A stretch of 64,000 nucleotides of DNA from the NCBI RefSeq assembly GCF_029962835.1, contig NC_080582.1, positions 23,816,032 through 23,880,031 of the forward strand, read 5' to 3'. Source of the stretch: Magnolia sinica (lineage: Eukaryota; Streptophyta; Magnoliopsida; Magnoliales; Magnoliaceae). The notes under the pieces are model-generated. The model saw only the letters and a list, made by a program, of their open reading frames with translations. It did not search any database and had not been told where the DNA came from. This document shows positions 10,807 to 23,041 of this stretch, in pieces (positions within the stretch are counted from its first letter, which is position 1; every line of letters starts with the position of its first letter). Position numbers and translations under genes: made by a program.

Positions 10807-11645
10807 GGGACACGGATTTCCTGCTAAAGCCTTTCGCATTAAGTTTCTGCGCGAGAAACTTAGGTGGGGCCCACCGTGATGTTTGTGAGAAGTCTATCCT
10901 GTCCATTTGTTTAGGCTCATTTTAGGACTTAAGACCAATAGTGAGCAGGATCTAAGACTCGAGTGTGCCAGACTAAAAGAAAAGGTCAGTAGAGGAAAAT
11001 TCCTATTTAAATCTCCCTGGGTTGACAGTGATGTTTACATGCCATCCATTTCATTCATAACATCATTCCTATTGGGATGAACTGAAAAAATAAATATTAG
11101 CCATATTCAAAACTTTTGTGGCCCCACAAATATTTCAAGGACTTTCAATCCTCACATTTTCAGCCCACGTGAGTCTTGGAACCGACTAATTTTTGGCCCA
11201 TGTCTTAAAATGATCTTAAAAAACAGATGGATAGAGTGGATCTCTCACAAACATCATGTTGGGCTCTACCTAAGTTTGAGGGCAAGAACTTCCTATGAAA
11301 GGCTTTAAGGGCCTGTTTGGTTTTTACAATTTCCTCATAAATACAAAATAAAGAGTTATTATTATCATTTCCAAGTGTTTGTTTAAATAGGAATTATGAC
11401 TTATAAATCGATAGTGAAATATACTTATCATAGGTATAAAAAATTGTAACCAAAACATTTTCACATTATAAATTTACCAGTTTTACAATCATTTATGAAT
11501 GAAACAAATAATGTAACAAAATCATCAATGCATATAAAAATATAAGTGATGTCACCCTACAATTACAAAAGCAATCATTACCCATTTATAGCCATTTCCC
11601 ATTATAGGAAAACCAAATGAGCCCTAATAGGAAATCCGTGTCCGA
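10807..11645. mobile_element. Foldback element carrying a nested Tourist MITE (copy 1)
   Basis: The left end is GGACACGGATTTCCTGC followed by 'taaagcctttcgcattaag' and GGTGGGGCCCACC. The right end mirrors it as 'gaaaggcttt', the nested MITE, then 'aggaaatccgtgtcc'. The MITE at 11309-11624 splits the right terminus. The termini resemble other members of the GGGACGCGGATT foldback family. Confidence 0.65.
11309..11624. mobile_element. Tourist-like (PIF/Harbinger) MITE, copy 1
   Basis: The ends are GGGCCTGTTTGGTTTTTAC and the mirrored AAAACCAAATGAGCCC. The element is flanked by TAA on both sides (11306-11308 and 11625-11627). The 3-bp TAA duplication and the GGGCCTGTTTGG end fit Tourist-type MITEs. 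It is 316 bp, non-coding and older than the tandem duplication, because copy 2 has it at the same site. Confidence 0.85.
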
Positions 11646-11649
11646 ACCT

Positions 11650-12185
11650 TATTTCCTGGAAATCAAGTAAGTTCCTGTGATGGGATGCCAAGTGAGGCTC
11701 ACTGTAAGTCTGTTAGAAATCTAACCTCGTCCATCTGTGAAATCATTTTAGAACATGCGAATGAAAACTAGGTGAATCCAAAACTCAAGTGGGCCACATG
11801 AGAGGTAACAGTGGAGATTCCGTGACCACTGTTGAAACATTTTTTTGGCCACAAAAATTACCTATCAAACTAAATTTTTTGTGTTTTCACTTCATCCCAA
11901 TGGGAATTACTTCATAAACGGTTTGAATGGCATATAAACATTAAGATGAAGCCCAGAAAAGTTTCAACAGTAAAAAACACTTTCCCCAGTTTTCCCTCTG
12001 GTGTGGCCCATTCGAGTTTTGGATAAATTTCATTTTCTATAGCATATCCTGAAATTACCACGCAAAACGGATGAACAGGTGGATTTTTAGCCAACATCAC
12101 CGTAGGCTCACATGACATCCAGCGTAGGAACTTCGTGCGACATGCTTTAGAAGGAAATCTGCGTAGATATGAGTCCGGATCGTTG
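11650..12185. repeat. Foldback repeat (copy 1)
   Basis: Arms contain 'gtgggccacatgagaggtaacagtggagattccgtg' modules mirrored by 'tttccctctggtgtggcccattcgag'. The copy-2 version is at about 37170-37708. Confidence 0.6.
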
Positions 12186-12194
12186 CATTGAAGC

Positions 12195-12758
12195 ACACAT
12201 GCGGATTAGCTACTGACTGGTTGAGTAGCAATCTCCCTACTGAAGTGACGTCATCAGGTTAATTAGGCCGCACCATGATATATGTGTTATATCCACACCA
12301 TCCATCCATTTCCAGAGACCATTTTGGAGCATGAAACAAAGATTGAGGCAGATCCAAAGATCAAGTGGACCCACCACAGAAAACAGTGGGGACTTAAGGT
12401 GTACCATTAAAAACTTATTGGGGCCACAAAAGTTTTCGATTAAGCTGATATTTGTGTTTTCCCTTCATCCATGCCCTAAACGCTAAACCCTAAACTCATA
12501 AACAGGTTTAAAATCAAATAAACGTCATGATCGGCCTAGGAATGAATCAACGGTGGGTGTCACTATCTCTACTGTTTTCTGTAATGTGGTTCACTTGAAA
12601 TATAGATCAGCTTCGGTTTTTAACTCGTGCTCTAAAATATCTCTCCAAATGGATGGACGGTGTTGATACAGCACACATCATGGTGGGGCCTACAAAATCT
12701 GGTGACGTCACTTCAGTAGCGAGATTCGCTACGGAACCAGTCCGTATTTAATTCGCCT
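12195..12758. mobile_element. Mutator-like foldback element with 9-bp target duplication (copy 1)
   Basis: The flanks are CATTGAAGC (12186-12194) and CCTTGAAGC (12759-12767), agreeing at 8 of 9 bases. A 9-bp duplication is the mark of Mutator-superfamily elements. Both arms carry 'ctactgaagtgacgtca', and the outer segments share 'ggactggtt..gtagc'. The middle holds the usual family modules. It is 564 bp with no coding capacity. This copy gives the clearest classification of the foldback family in the window. Confidence 0.8.
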
Positions 12759-12808
12759 CCTTGAAGCGGCCGTTGTCGTCACGTGTCATTGGTCCACGTC
12801 ATTGTGGA

Positions 12809-13311
12809 AAAAGTACTATGCGCTCGAGCTGTGTGGGCCCCACCGTGATGCGTTTCGAACATCTAGCCCATCAGTTAGATGCACCATTCCATCGTGGGCC
12901 TAGGCCTCAAAAATCAAGTCAATCCGTGACTTGTGTGGGCCACACCACATACAGAAGTGGGGAGGGGCCGTGCACCATTAAAACATTCATAATCATTTTT
13001 TGGGCCCACCGAGATGTGGTTTGCAAATCCAGCCCATCCATTATCTGTGTCCCACTTGGATGAGGGTTCAGCAGCATTCAAAACTCAGGTGGGCCCCACA
13101 AAGTGCTTTTATATGTTTTTGGCATGTCTTCACATGATTTTAGATGGTATTGCCCACCTGAGTTCCTTATACGGCTGATTTTTGAGATATCCCATAATTT
13201 AGAGGGGACCCATCAAATGCACGGTGTTGATGGTCGACACGCATCACGGTGGGGCCCACACAGCTCGACCTCACGGGAGCTTATCGTGAGGTTGAGCGCA
13301 TAGTACCTTTT

Positions 13312-13313
<2 letters not shown>
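12809..13313. mobile_element. Foldback element, second subfamily (copy 1)
   Basis: The ends are AAAAAGTACTATGCGCTCGAG and the mirrored GAGCGCATAGTACCTTTT. Inside, GTGGGCCCCACCGTGATG mirrors CATCACGGTGGGGCCCAC. It contains one unit of the 157-base sequence that is repeated four times in the copy-2 relative. The relative at 40135-41150 has the interior in the opposite orientation. Confidence 0.65.

Positions 13314-13373
<60 letters not shown>
13313..13373. repeat. (TA)n microsatellite
   Basis: About 30 TA units directly at the right end of the foldback at 12809. The copy-2 position has a (CA)n tract instead (41152-41196). Confidence 0.9.
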
Positions 13374-13375
<2 letters not shown>

Positions 13376-14380
13376 TTATTTTGGCACTTTAGATCATTGG
13401 ATGGCAAATAAAAACTATGAAAACATTAAGGTGCATGCTAAGAAGTTTTTAACTTAGTGGAGTATGGTCTACCTCATATAACTGGATCTTCTTAATTTTT
13501 GGTACCAGGCTCTAAAATAATCTGAAATAATGGAGGAATATGGTGCATTTAGAATACACACGTCAAATGGGCCCCATGGCAAGGGCTGCATAGTCTTGGG
13601 TGAGGCCGGGTCCTCACATAATCCGCTCCCTGCACATGTAAAATTTACATAGCCCTTTCGATGGTGTTTTTCTTAGATCTACACCAATTATCTATTTTTC
13701 CAGATTATTCTAAAATATGAACCTCCAAAAAAATGATCTTAAGCTAAAGTGGACCACACCACTCGAAAAAGTAGAAATTGATGCTACTGTTGAAAACTTC
13801 TAGGAGCCACGGAAGGCTATGATCAAACTGATATTTGTATCTTACCTTCATCCAGGTATTTGTGATCTTATGAACAGGCTAGACAGAAAATAAGCTGTTG
13901 GGTTGGCCCCCAGGAAAGTTTAAATCGGAAATTGTTCAATCCCCACTCCTGGCTGTGGTGTGATCCACTTGAGCTTTGGATGCATCTCTTTTTCTGGCTC
14001 ATGCTCTAGAATTATCTGGAAAAAATGATGACTGTGTAGATCTAACACAAAAGTCATGGTAGGACAACTATCCAGAATCCCCCGTGTCTTCGACAATAAA
14101 ATAAAAATAAAAATCACGGTGACTCTTCCTCTGACATGTGTCACTGTACAGCCACTCAGACGGTCCAAATACATAACAGGTTCATTTGAGCAGCTTCCTG
14201 GGTATAGGGTATCAGCTTAATTAGAAGATGCGGAGTCTGTCATAATCCTGTTTCTCTGTCTGTAATTAGCATCTGCCGTGGTTGACTTCATCTTATTTAT
14301 TTTATTTAAATCTTGCATTTTAATAAAGTTATAGGTGGAGTGTTACTGTTTTCTTTTTAAAAAAATAATAATAAAAGAAA
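13374..14380. repeat. Foldback-derived DNA at the right end of copy 1
   Basis: It contains arm modules such as 'ggaccacaccactcgaaa', 'gatatttgtatcttaccttcatcc' and 'gtggtgtgatccacttgagctttgg' (about 13640-14080), then non-repetitive DNA ending at the duplication junction. No gene is seen. The counterpart is 41200-42131. Confidence 0.5.
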
Positions 14381-15085
14381 CGCTACTGAAGTGAGCCCCA
14401 TCACGTGCATTCGGAGAGATCCAGCAAGATCCAAAGAAAGGGTTAAATCCAAAGCTCCATTGGACTAGCAGACTCCTGCAGGAAAAACAGTGAGGCCAGT
14501 GACGCCACTATTAAAAACGTCTAAAAGCTATAAAAACAGGATAGTTTCAACGGTGGAAAACACTCTCCCCAGTGGGAGTCCACTTCATATTTTTATCTAC
14601 CTCACTATTTGTATAATGACCTAAAATAATATTTTAAAATAGATGAACAGCATGGATACAACCCATACTAGCTAATCCACGTCGCTTGTGTGTGCTCTGT
14701 GCGGTCCGACGCAGATCAACGACTCACAGGCTTACCATTAAAAACTTCGAAGGGCTATAAAAGTTTTCGATCAAGCTGATATTTGTTAACTTATGAACTG
14801 GCTGAATCTCAAATAAACTTCTTGACGAGCCTTAAGAAAGTTTCAACGGTGGGCGTTATTCTCTTTGCTTTTTTTTGTAACAGAGTTTATTATGACTGTG
14901 GATCTATTTTGTTTTTTTTATTATGTTCTAAAATAATATTAACAAATGTATAAACGGTGTAGATACAACAAATACATCATGGCGGGACCCATAGAACTTG
15001 GTGAGGTAACTTCAATAGATGGCTACTCAACCTATCGGTCGCTAATCCGCTTAGCTTACCATGATGCATACATTTTCCCAAGCAT
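14381..15085. repeat. Foldback pair at the start of copy 2
   Basis: Counterpart of 3028-3760 with two internal deletions. The 15010-15085 part (gtaacttcaatagatggctac..) is missing from copy 1. Confidence 0.7.
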
Positions 15086-15160
15086 TTGAAGGCACACTAT
15101 AGAAAGCAGAGTTTTGTAATAAAGTCATATTTAAATATTATAGTGGGGCTTAAGAAGTTT
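15086..15160. repeat. Left 75-bp direct repeat flanking the 12.1-kb block
   Basis: Identical over all 75 bases to 27256-27330. It starts ttgaaggcacactatag and ends cttaagaagttt. Neighbouring duplicated DNA differs by several percent, so this pair arose with the insertion of the block between them. Confidence 0.92.
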
Positions 15161-15414
15161 CAGGACGGGCTAGTTTCTGCAGCCCGAAACTGAGTTCGGG
15201 CTGAGTTCGGATACGTCCCAGTTCGGCCCGACTCGGCCCGAAACCCGACTCGACCCGTCCCGACTCGGCCCGACCCGTCCCGACTCGCCATACGTATATA
15301 TATATATACCCCTTTAAAAAAAATCTAGGTCGTTTTCCCTTTCCCTTTCCCTTTTGAGAAAACGCCCGACCCCAGCCGTCCCCACCAAACCCTATCCCCT
15401 GCTCGCTCTCTCAC

Positions 15415-15425
15415 TACCCGACCCC

Positions 15426-15466
<41 letters not shown>

Positions 15467-15490
15467 TCTCTCTCTCTCTCTCTCGTCCGA
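15415..15490. repeat. (CT)n microsatellite
   Basis: Near-continuous CT units with one interruption (tgctctct), in the left subterminal part of the block. Confidence 0.85.
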
Positions 15491-15925
15491 CCAGTAGAGG
15501 CCGTCCGCCTCTCTCTGCTAGTCCATCCGCCCACTCCTCATCTCTCTGCTCGTCCGACCACCGGAAGTCGTCCGCCTCTCTCTCATCGTCCAGCAGAGGC
15601 CGTCCACATCTCTCTGCTCGTCAGGCCACTAGAAGTCGCCCGCCTCTTTTGCGAGGCCGTCGCCTCTCTGCTCGTCAGGCTGCAGAGGCGGTCGCCTCTC
15701 TCGCTCGTCAGGCCACCGGAGGCCGCCGCCTCTCTCGGTCTCTACTCGTCCGACCACCAGAGGCCGTACGCCTCTCTCTGCTCATCCGTCTGTCCAACCA
15801 CCAGAGGACCTCCGCCTCTCTCTCTGCTCGTCCGTCCGTCAAACCGCCAGAGGACCTCCGCCTCTCTACTCTTCTCGCCATCCGTCCAGCAGAGCTCGCT
15901 CGTCTTTCCGTCTAACTGCAACGAG
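15480..15925. repeat. CT-rich minisatellite
   Basis: Degenerate units of about 45-65 bases built on 'ctctctgctcgtccgaccacc', 'agaggccgtccgcctct'. The 88-codon frame at 15649-15915 simply reads this repeat (Arg/Ser/Leu-rich) and is not taken as a gene. Confidence 0.7.
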
Positions 15926-16835
15926 TATGATTTCTCTCTCTCTCTCTCTCAGTGTGAATTCCAAATCTCTCTCTTTTTTGTGTTTATTTCATAATAATAG
16001 GAGATTCTGAATCCAAGATGCATGGCATGATCAAATCTTGCTTCTTTTGATATATAGAATAGACATTTCAAGATGATGATTGGAACTATTTCGTTTCTTT
16101 ACTTGCTAGTTGCTAGTGACTCCATTTTTTCATGACGCTAGGACTATTGTATAGCATGATTTTTACAATCTAACATTTGTCCCAGGTGAAAGAATGAATA
16201 AACGGTTGAAATTGATGACTGATCATGACACATGTCACATAAAATAAAGAAATTACATCCTCACCTGAACGGCTTATTGCTGTGAATTTAATACGGTTAA
16301 AATGAAACATAACCAATGGTCCTTATTCACTGAACAAATGGTCCATTAATCAGAGTTTAGAACTCTTTGATCAATCTAATTTTGAAATTATGACCAATCT
16401 ACAGTTGGTAATATTTAACTTGGTATGTAGATTTGGACAGTTTAACTTGAGTTATGCACATGGCAATATTTAAGTTCTTAGTGCATGTATATGAATCATT
16501 ATACTCTCCAGCAACCAAGAGAGTATCCTGCATAACTCCTTGGCAGTTTTACCTTAAAATCCTATAGTAATTCTTATTTTAACAAAGTAGTAAAATCGAG
16601 AATTGTGGGCTATATGATATATGTATGACATCTAATCCGTCCAACAAATACAATCCACCAAGACAATCAGATGAACTGAAAATATGTGTGATTTAATCAT
16701 AAGGCGGGTCCACAAAAATATGCACCACCCTATCTATTCAAAATTCACATGTAACTCATATGATGAACGGGTTGAAAGTCATATACATAATACATGCCAC
16801 ATGGGCCCTACAAATTTTAATTTTTCCCTATTTAA

Positions 16836-16876
<41 letters not shown>

Positions 16877-17330
16877 AGGCATTTTGGCCGTTTCTCTCCC
16901 AAAAAATACTACCCTGATAGCATTATAGAATGAAATGACAACTCCTAAGAAATTTCGTGGTAAAAAATCATTTTTCCTTTAAATTTTCCTCATGGTAAAG
17001 GAGAAATTCTACTGATTTTCCTGCCAACTGTTTTGAAGTCACCCTTCTATGGACTGGGGGATCCCTGATGTGTGTCATTGGTGCCGTGTGGCCCATCTAA
17101 CATTCAAAATGAGCGGTATGGATATTGCCTTGGTACGCACTCAGCTTCTGTATGCATCACACATGTACCTAAATCTTCTTTTGCTTTTAAATAGGACTTC
17201 ATGTATGAGTATATAGTATATACTAGAAAGCTCCACATGAAATCTTTTATCACAAATGTTTTCTGTTTTTGTTAGTTAGTCTTAATCTATGCTTATACCA
17301 ATTGCCTATTAGATATACTTTTATTTGAAT
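15926..17330. other. Gene-free AT-rich stretch inside the hAT block
   Basis: No convincing frame, RNA gene or terminal repeats. An (AAT)n run lies at about 16836-16874. It may be part of the hAT 5' region before the LTR insertion. Confidence 0.4.
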
Positions 17331-17994
17331 TCCGACGACCCGCGAACTTTTATTGGCAGTTGCGCTGACCCCGAGTTATATCTTGTATTCCAGAGTCGGC
17401 TCGACCCGATACTTATACTTTAGCGACCGCACCGTCGTCGCGGTTCCAATGCCGTGACTCGCGCACCGATCCGATACCCAAGCTAAGAGATGTGGGCCCG
17501 CGTTCAGTTCGAGGAAAACGCCGCGCGTTGTGAATTCTGAGAGAATCTCTACAACATGTCACATCCATCAAGTCAAGTACATTACCCATACCCCATGCCA
17601 CCTCACCCTATCTTAAGTACAAATGACCACTCCCTCTTTTCCCATAAGTCAAACTCTCTCTCTCCCTACCCATCACTCTTTTACCAAAATTCAAACAAGC
17701 CCATACTATCCATATCCTTTTCTTACAACACCCATTCCACCCACCCATTTTCATCCCATCCCTCTCTCTCTTCATCTCATTCCATTTCAAGCTTCCATGA
17801 GAGGAAATCTCTAAGGAGAGAAGAATGCAAGAGAGGGCCCATTTTCCTAAACCCTCATCCAACCATCCAACCCTTCAAAATTCAGCTCACTCCCTTAAAG
17901 AAAGAGCTTAGGAGCTAAGGAGTCCAAGGAGCTAAAGAAGGAGGCCATAGGTGGGCGTTTATTATCTCGATTTATTTCTCTCTCTCTCCCTTCC

Positions 17995-19830
17995 TTTGTA
18001 TGGTAATGATGATAAGGCGGTGTGTGGCCCACCATGAAATATGTAATATCTCCATACAGTCCATGCAGTGGGCCCATCTTGCTGGACTGTCCAGCGGATG
18101 AGATTGTTGCCCGTCCGTCTGGATAGGCCCAGATGTAGGGACAACACAAATGTTAGAGCGATCTTAAATGGGTGGGCCGCACCACATGGACCCACCTTGT
18201 AGATATCATCCGCGCCGTCCAGATCCCATGGACGATGGGACCCTTGACACTGTCCAAGCATCCAGATGGCTAGACGCTGGACTCCTCTTAAAAAAAAAAA
18301 ATAATATATATATTTACATGAATATATATACATGTGGAAGAGTGGCCACTACGTGGGACCCACCCACGTGCAGTGTGCAGCCGTTGGTCTGCTGGCACGT
18401 GGGATTAAACCACGTCGTCCATCTACTTGGACGTGGCCCCACACCAGCCACGTTGCTGCCCTGGCGTCAGCAGGCCAAGTGGGCCCGACCATGATGTTGG
18501 CTGCATACATACCGTTCGTCCTTTGTACAGGACCCACCTCACATGTGGATCTCATCCATACCGTCCATACATTTTTCAGGCGATGGGACCCACCTTGATA
18601 ATTAATCATCACCGTCCGTTCAGGTTGAACGTCCAGTAGCAGTTGCTGCTGGACCGTTTCAAAATAATAATAATAATATAATAATAATAATAATAATAAA
18701 TTATATGATACATTACATATGATAGCGGTGGCCTATCCACGTGGGGCCCTCCTAACGTATGGATCCAACGCCGTCCATCTGTTCACCAAACAGATTGACC
18801 GTCTGATGGACGGTGGATCAACTCCATGTAGAGGTGACTTTAACAATTTAGGGGCCCACCACACGTGATGTATGGGTCTTGTTCATGCCGTCCAGTTGCA
18901 TGGACGGTGGGAATCCACCTTGATGAGACCGTCCACACCGTCTGTCCATTTTGGTTGGACGTGTGGCCAGCATGCACCTGCTGTACTCAGCAGTTTTGGT
19001 GGCCTCATGATATATGTGTTACATCTTCACCGTCCATGTGATGCTGAATGGTGGGGCCTGCTACATGTGTGGCAGTCCACATCACCCAGTCCACTGGATG
19101 TGGACCCCACCTAAATGTATATCTTCTATATCCACCGTCCAGATGGGCAGGACACTGGGGTCCATCTTAATGTTTGTGTTTTATATGGGCCACACGTGTG
19201 GACCTATTGATGTATGTATTTTAATCGACACCGTCTAAACGGTGGCCCCTTTTACATTTCATGTATATCATGTATATTATAATATATTATATGATATGAT
19301 ATGATATGATATTATATTATATTATATTATATATATATACATACACACAGCAAGAGAGAGAGGGAAGTGGGGTGGCCCACGTACGTGGGACCCACCTGAC
19401 GAGCTGACTGCTCCACACACCGTCCATCCATCTAACGTTGCTGTGGGCCCCCATCTGATGGGTATTTTCCATCCAAACTGTCTATCCACTTGGTGGATTT
19501 TAGACCGTCCATCTGTTGGACGATCAGCGCCCCACCCATGATGGATATTTTCCATCCAACCGTTTGATCATTTGGTGGACAGCCACCTATGTGGACCCCA
19601 CATCGTTATATAAACCGTCCATACATTTGGTGAGTTCGTCATTGGGCTTGAGAAGAAAAAATAAGACAGATCCAATATCAAGTGGACTACACTGAAGAGA
19701 ACAGTGGTGAATTGAACGGCTACCATTGAAACTCGATTTTGGGGTTATAGAAGCTATGGATTAGTATGAAATTTGTTTTTCCTCTTAAGTTAGGTCCATG
19801 TGACCTTGTGAACAGATTGGATGGAAAATA
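17995..19830. repeat. Array of short GGCCCACC / CCGTCCA units within the LTR
   Basis: Modules of roughly 60-130 bases recur: 'gtgggcccacc', 'atgatgtatgtgttatatcc', 'accgtccatctg', 'tggacggtggg'. They resemble foldback arms but are arranged head to tail. Embedded (AAT)n and (ATATG)n runs lie near 18660-18705 and 19280-19340. Frames here are repeat artefacts. Confidence 0.6.
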
Positions 19831-19849
19831 AATGTTACGGTGGGTCCAC

Positions 19850-20500
19850 TCAGTGAAAATAAAGCCCAATGTTGAGGCCCATTTTACTCGACTTAGTCCA
19901 TTTGATACGGCCCATTTGACTCGACTTAGTCCATTTGATACGGCCCATCTGACGTGTTTGGGGCCACTTGGTGAGGCTCGATGTGATGTACTTGGAGCTC
20001 ATTTGATAAGGCCCTTTAAGAGGCCCAGCATGTTGTATTTGCGAAGGCCCAACATGACGTATTTCGACCCATTTGAGGGAGACCCATTGGTGAGACCCGT
20101 TGATGCAGCCCACTTAGCGTATATGAAGCCCACCTTTGATGTGTTTATGGCCCATCCATGAGGCCCACCTTGATGTATTTTGTGGCCATCTGTGAGGCCC
20201 ACTGTGTTGTGTATTTGAAGCCCATGGTATTAGGCCCATTAATGCGACCCATTGATGCAGCCTACCTGATGTGTGTGACGCTCATTAGCGCGACCCATGT
20301 TATGCGGCCCACTGTGATGTGTTCGTGACCTTTGGTGAGGCCCATGATGAGGTATATTAGGCCCTTGTGCGAGGCCATGGGCCCACCATATTCTTGACTC
20401 TACGTGGGCCACTCCTTGGGAGTAATGTCGGTAAAATGTCCACATTGATGGGCAATGATGGTTTAATGTCCACATTGTGACCTTTCATTAGGCCTTGTTA
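19850..20500. repeat. Minisatellite with AGGCCCA(T) units, part 1
   Basis: Units of roughly 30-40 bases built on 'gaggcccatttgatgtgttt', strongly degenerate. A related array continues at 20820-21250. Confidence 0.7.
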
Positions 20501-20820
20501 GGCCCATTCTTACCGATCCAATTGTCGTGGCCGATTGACCGATTATCGATCGAGGCCGATTGACTAGTAAGATTGTCCTTGCCGATTGGCCTATTATCGT
20601 GGCCTCTTACCGATTATAATTGTCATGGCCGATTGACCGATTATCGATCGAGGCCGATTATCGTGGTCGATTACCGATTATGATCGTCGAGGCCGATTGC
20701 CGATTATGATTGTCATGGCCGATTGACCGATTATCGTGGCCGATTATTGATTATGATTGTCATGGCCGATTGACCAATTATCGATCGAGGCCAATCATCG
20801 TGACCGATTGTGAATTCCAT
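20500..20820. repeat. Minisatellite of GCCGATTGACCGATTATCG units
   Basis: About ten units mix 'ggccgattgaccgattatcg' with 'atcgaggccgattatcgtgg' and 'attatgattgtcatggcc'. It is bracketed on both sides by the AGGCCCA minisatellite. Confidence 0.8.
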
Positions 20821-21250
20821 TTGTGATATGTATTCTATCCGTGTTTGAGGCCCAAGGTGATGTATATGCGTCTCGCATTTGAGGCCTGTTATGATGTGTG
20901 TTCAGGTCGTGTTTAAGGCCTAATATGATGTATATGAGGCCTATGCGATAAGGCCCATTGGGATGCAGTTGAAGACCAGGCTATGGAACCCATTATGATG
21001 TATGTTAGGCCCATGAGAAAGGCCCATTGTGATGTGTTCATGACCCATGATGCATGGCCCATTTGATGTATTCGAGACCCATGTGTAGGGCCCACATGTC
21101 ATGTATTTGAGGCCCATGAGCAGGGCCCGCCTGTTGTGTATATATGACCCTTGAGTAAGGTCCACTGTGTTGTATATCAGGCCTTTGTGTGAGGCCGTGG
21201 ACCCATTATATGCTTGGCTCTATGTGGGTCATTCCTTGGGGGCAATGTTG
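20820..21250. repeat. Minisatellite with AGGCCCA(T) units, part 2
   Basis: Same unit type as 19850-20500. Both arrays end with the same 'gtgggccactccttggg' and 'taaatgtccacattg' segment (20405-20445 and 21225-21265), so the whole 19850-20470 block seems to be duplicated around the GCCGATT array. Confidence 0.7.
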
Positions 21251-23041
21251 GTTAAATGTCCACATTGTCGAGGTCGATTGTTGATACCGATTATGAGTAT
21301 GTGACAACATAGCATCATCATACATGCCCATACGCATCATCTGCATATTTGTTATGAGATGTGGTTGACCATTGCATATGTCATTGGGCAGGTTGTTATG
21401 AGACTCCCTGATAGGCGGAGGTTATCTCACATGAGTGCACGGTATGCGCACGATTGATGCATGACTGGATTGTATGACTCATGCATATTGCATTATGTGC
21501 CCTAGCGACATCAGGGCCGTGGCTCCACAGACATATTGTGGATGGTCAGATGGGACACCGGAAATGTTTGGTTCTAGCATACGGGCGCCATAGATGTCCC
21601 TGGGTGAAAATTCCTAAACCTCCGAGGCCAGGAGACGCCCCAACGTCGAGACCGAGTGGATACATGAGCGCCCGAGTGCCGAATACCAGGAGGCCGCGTC
21701 TCCCACTGTGTCGTGGTCGGTTGGGAGGGGGTGTGGCCTTACCTGCCCGAGAGTAGGGAGCATTACTAGGCTGAGTTTGACCAGCTTGTGAATGGGTCCG
21801 CTATCGACGTGCCGGATAAGTATTGGCAGACTATTGGCCAGGCGGATAGTGAGGTTTCTTACGCTCACTTGGACTGTGCTGCTAGGAGAGAGACAGTGTC
21901 ATTTGGAGTGTACTAAACCCCGGTGATGATCCCAGAGAGGAACTGTACTGATATGTGGACTTATCGAGTAGGTGTTGCATACTCATTCATTCATTCATTC
22001 ACTATCCACTCGGGTTGGTGGTGCGCAACTGATTGTTGTGTACCTTCGTAATGGCAAAGATTTCGGTTGGGCGCGCGACTAACCTAAGATCAGGAGTTTA
22101 CCACATTGAGTCTGACTATCCAAATTTAGGTATGGGACTGGTTTGGATAGAAGTCCCTTGTGGTGGACCCCATAGCCTGCGATACTACGTACAATCATCT
22201 CGACTTCACGCTCCAGCATGGCCACTCCATTTGCACCGCATATCGCATTACATTCGCAACATATGGTATTTGGGGTTACTATGTTTATACTTATACGGCC
22301 TAGATACGACTGGCGGTATTCGTGGACTCATCAGGATTTGCATATTGCATTTGCATCATCGGCATCTGATGTTTGGCTTGCTATCTCCGCATTGCATAGC
22401 TGATCTGCATTACTTCATCAGTATATGATATTGTTTTTATTATATTTCTGCATCGTATAGCCTGGATAAGGCTGATGGTGTTTATGGGCCTATCAGTAGG
22501 TTTTCGCATTACTCTGATATCGTATCTTGTCAGTATTTCTATTTATTCCATTGTGTGATTTATGACATTGTATTGCATACTTGGCACTTACCTTGTACAC
22601 ACACTTACACCACCCTCTAAGCTTTCTATAAGCTTATGCATGATAGATGCGTGCAGGTGATGTTAGGTTGCAGCAATATTGAGCTTGGGGCGTACAGTGG
22701 TCTTTTGGAGCTTTAATTTTCAATATATGTATTTCCCTTTCAGCATTGTATTCAAATGATTATATTAGTCGATAAGTGATGTTGATGTTGCTTTTATGTT
22801 TTGGGTATACTTGTGGTTATGCTTCTTATGAGACAAATGTACGTTGAAAAATCCTCCTTGTAGAATCCTAGGATCGGAACCTGGCATACGGACGCTGGGA
22901 GCCGAGAATGGGGTATTACGGAGGCTGTCAGCACCAGGTTCGGCGATCGTGATTCATGTGAATCCGATTTCCAAGTTTGGGGCGTGACAATTAATCAGAG
23001 TTAACAGCAACGAAGGTAAAGTAAACTTTTTGTTCTTGTTG

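Larger units (their letters stand above)
3028..14380. repeat. Tandem duplication, copy 1 (11.35 kb)
   Basis: From cgctactgaagtgagccc at 3028 to ataaaagaaa at 14380, the same order of modules recurs from 14381 to 42131. The shared modules include the ACGT-rich block, a hAT MITE, a gypsy fragment, a GA-rich tract, a Tourist MITE and several foldbacks. The junction is direct: ataaaagaaa|cgctactgaa. In one sampled 60-base line (5881 against 29888) the copies differ at 4 positions, so the event is not very recent. Copy 1 keeps the empty sites for four insertions in copy 2. Confidence 0.9.
17331..22989. mobile_element. Long gypsy-type LTR (probable solo or truncated LTR)
   Basis: The right boundary is GTTTGGGGCGTGACA at 22989. 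This is the mirror of the TGTCACGCCCC start found on many plant Ty3/gypsy LTRs. The left edge is uncertain. ttccgacgacccgcgaac at 17331 looks LTR-like, and TGTCACATCC at 17556 could be an inner or alternative start. The CCTAAACCCTCATCC-type 5' leader at about 17850 also fits. No gag or pol lies in it and no clear target duplication was found. Much of the interior is degenerate tandem GGCCCA repeats. Confidence 0.5.

Noticed and set aside
12470-12500. CCCTAAAC-like telomere words (also near 37995)
   Set aside because: Only two imperfect copies within a foldback centre, not a telomeric tract.
15649-15915. 88-codon open frame
   Set aside because: It reads a CT-rich minisatellite; composition is Arg/Ser/Leu repeats with no domain.
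17556-22989. Exact LTR from TGTCACATCC to GGGGCGTGACA
   Set aside because: The short inverted ends match, but the flanks (caaca and attaa) are not a target duplication, and LTR-like sequence continues left to about 17331.
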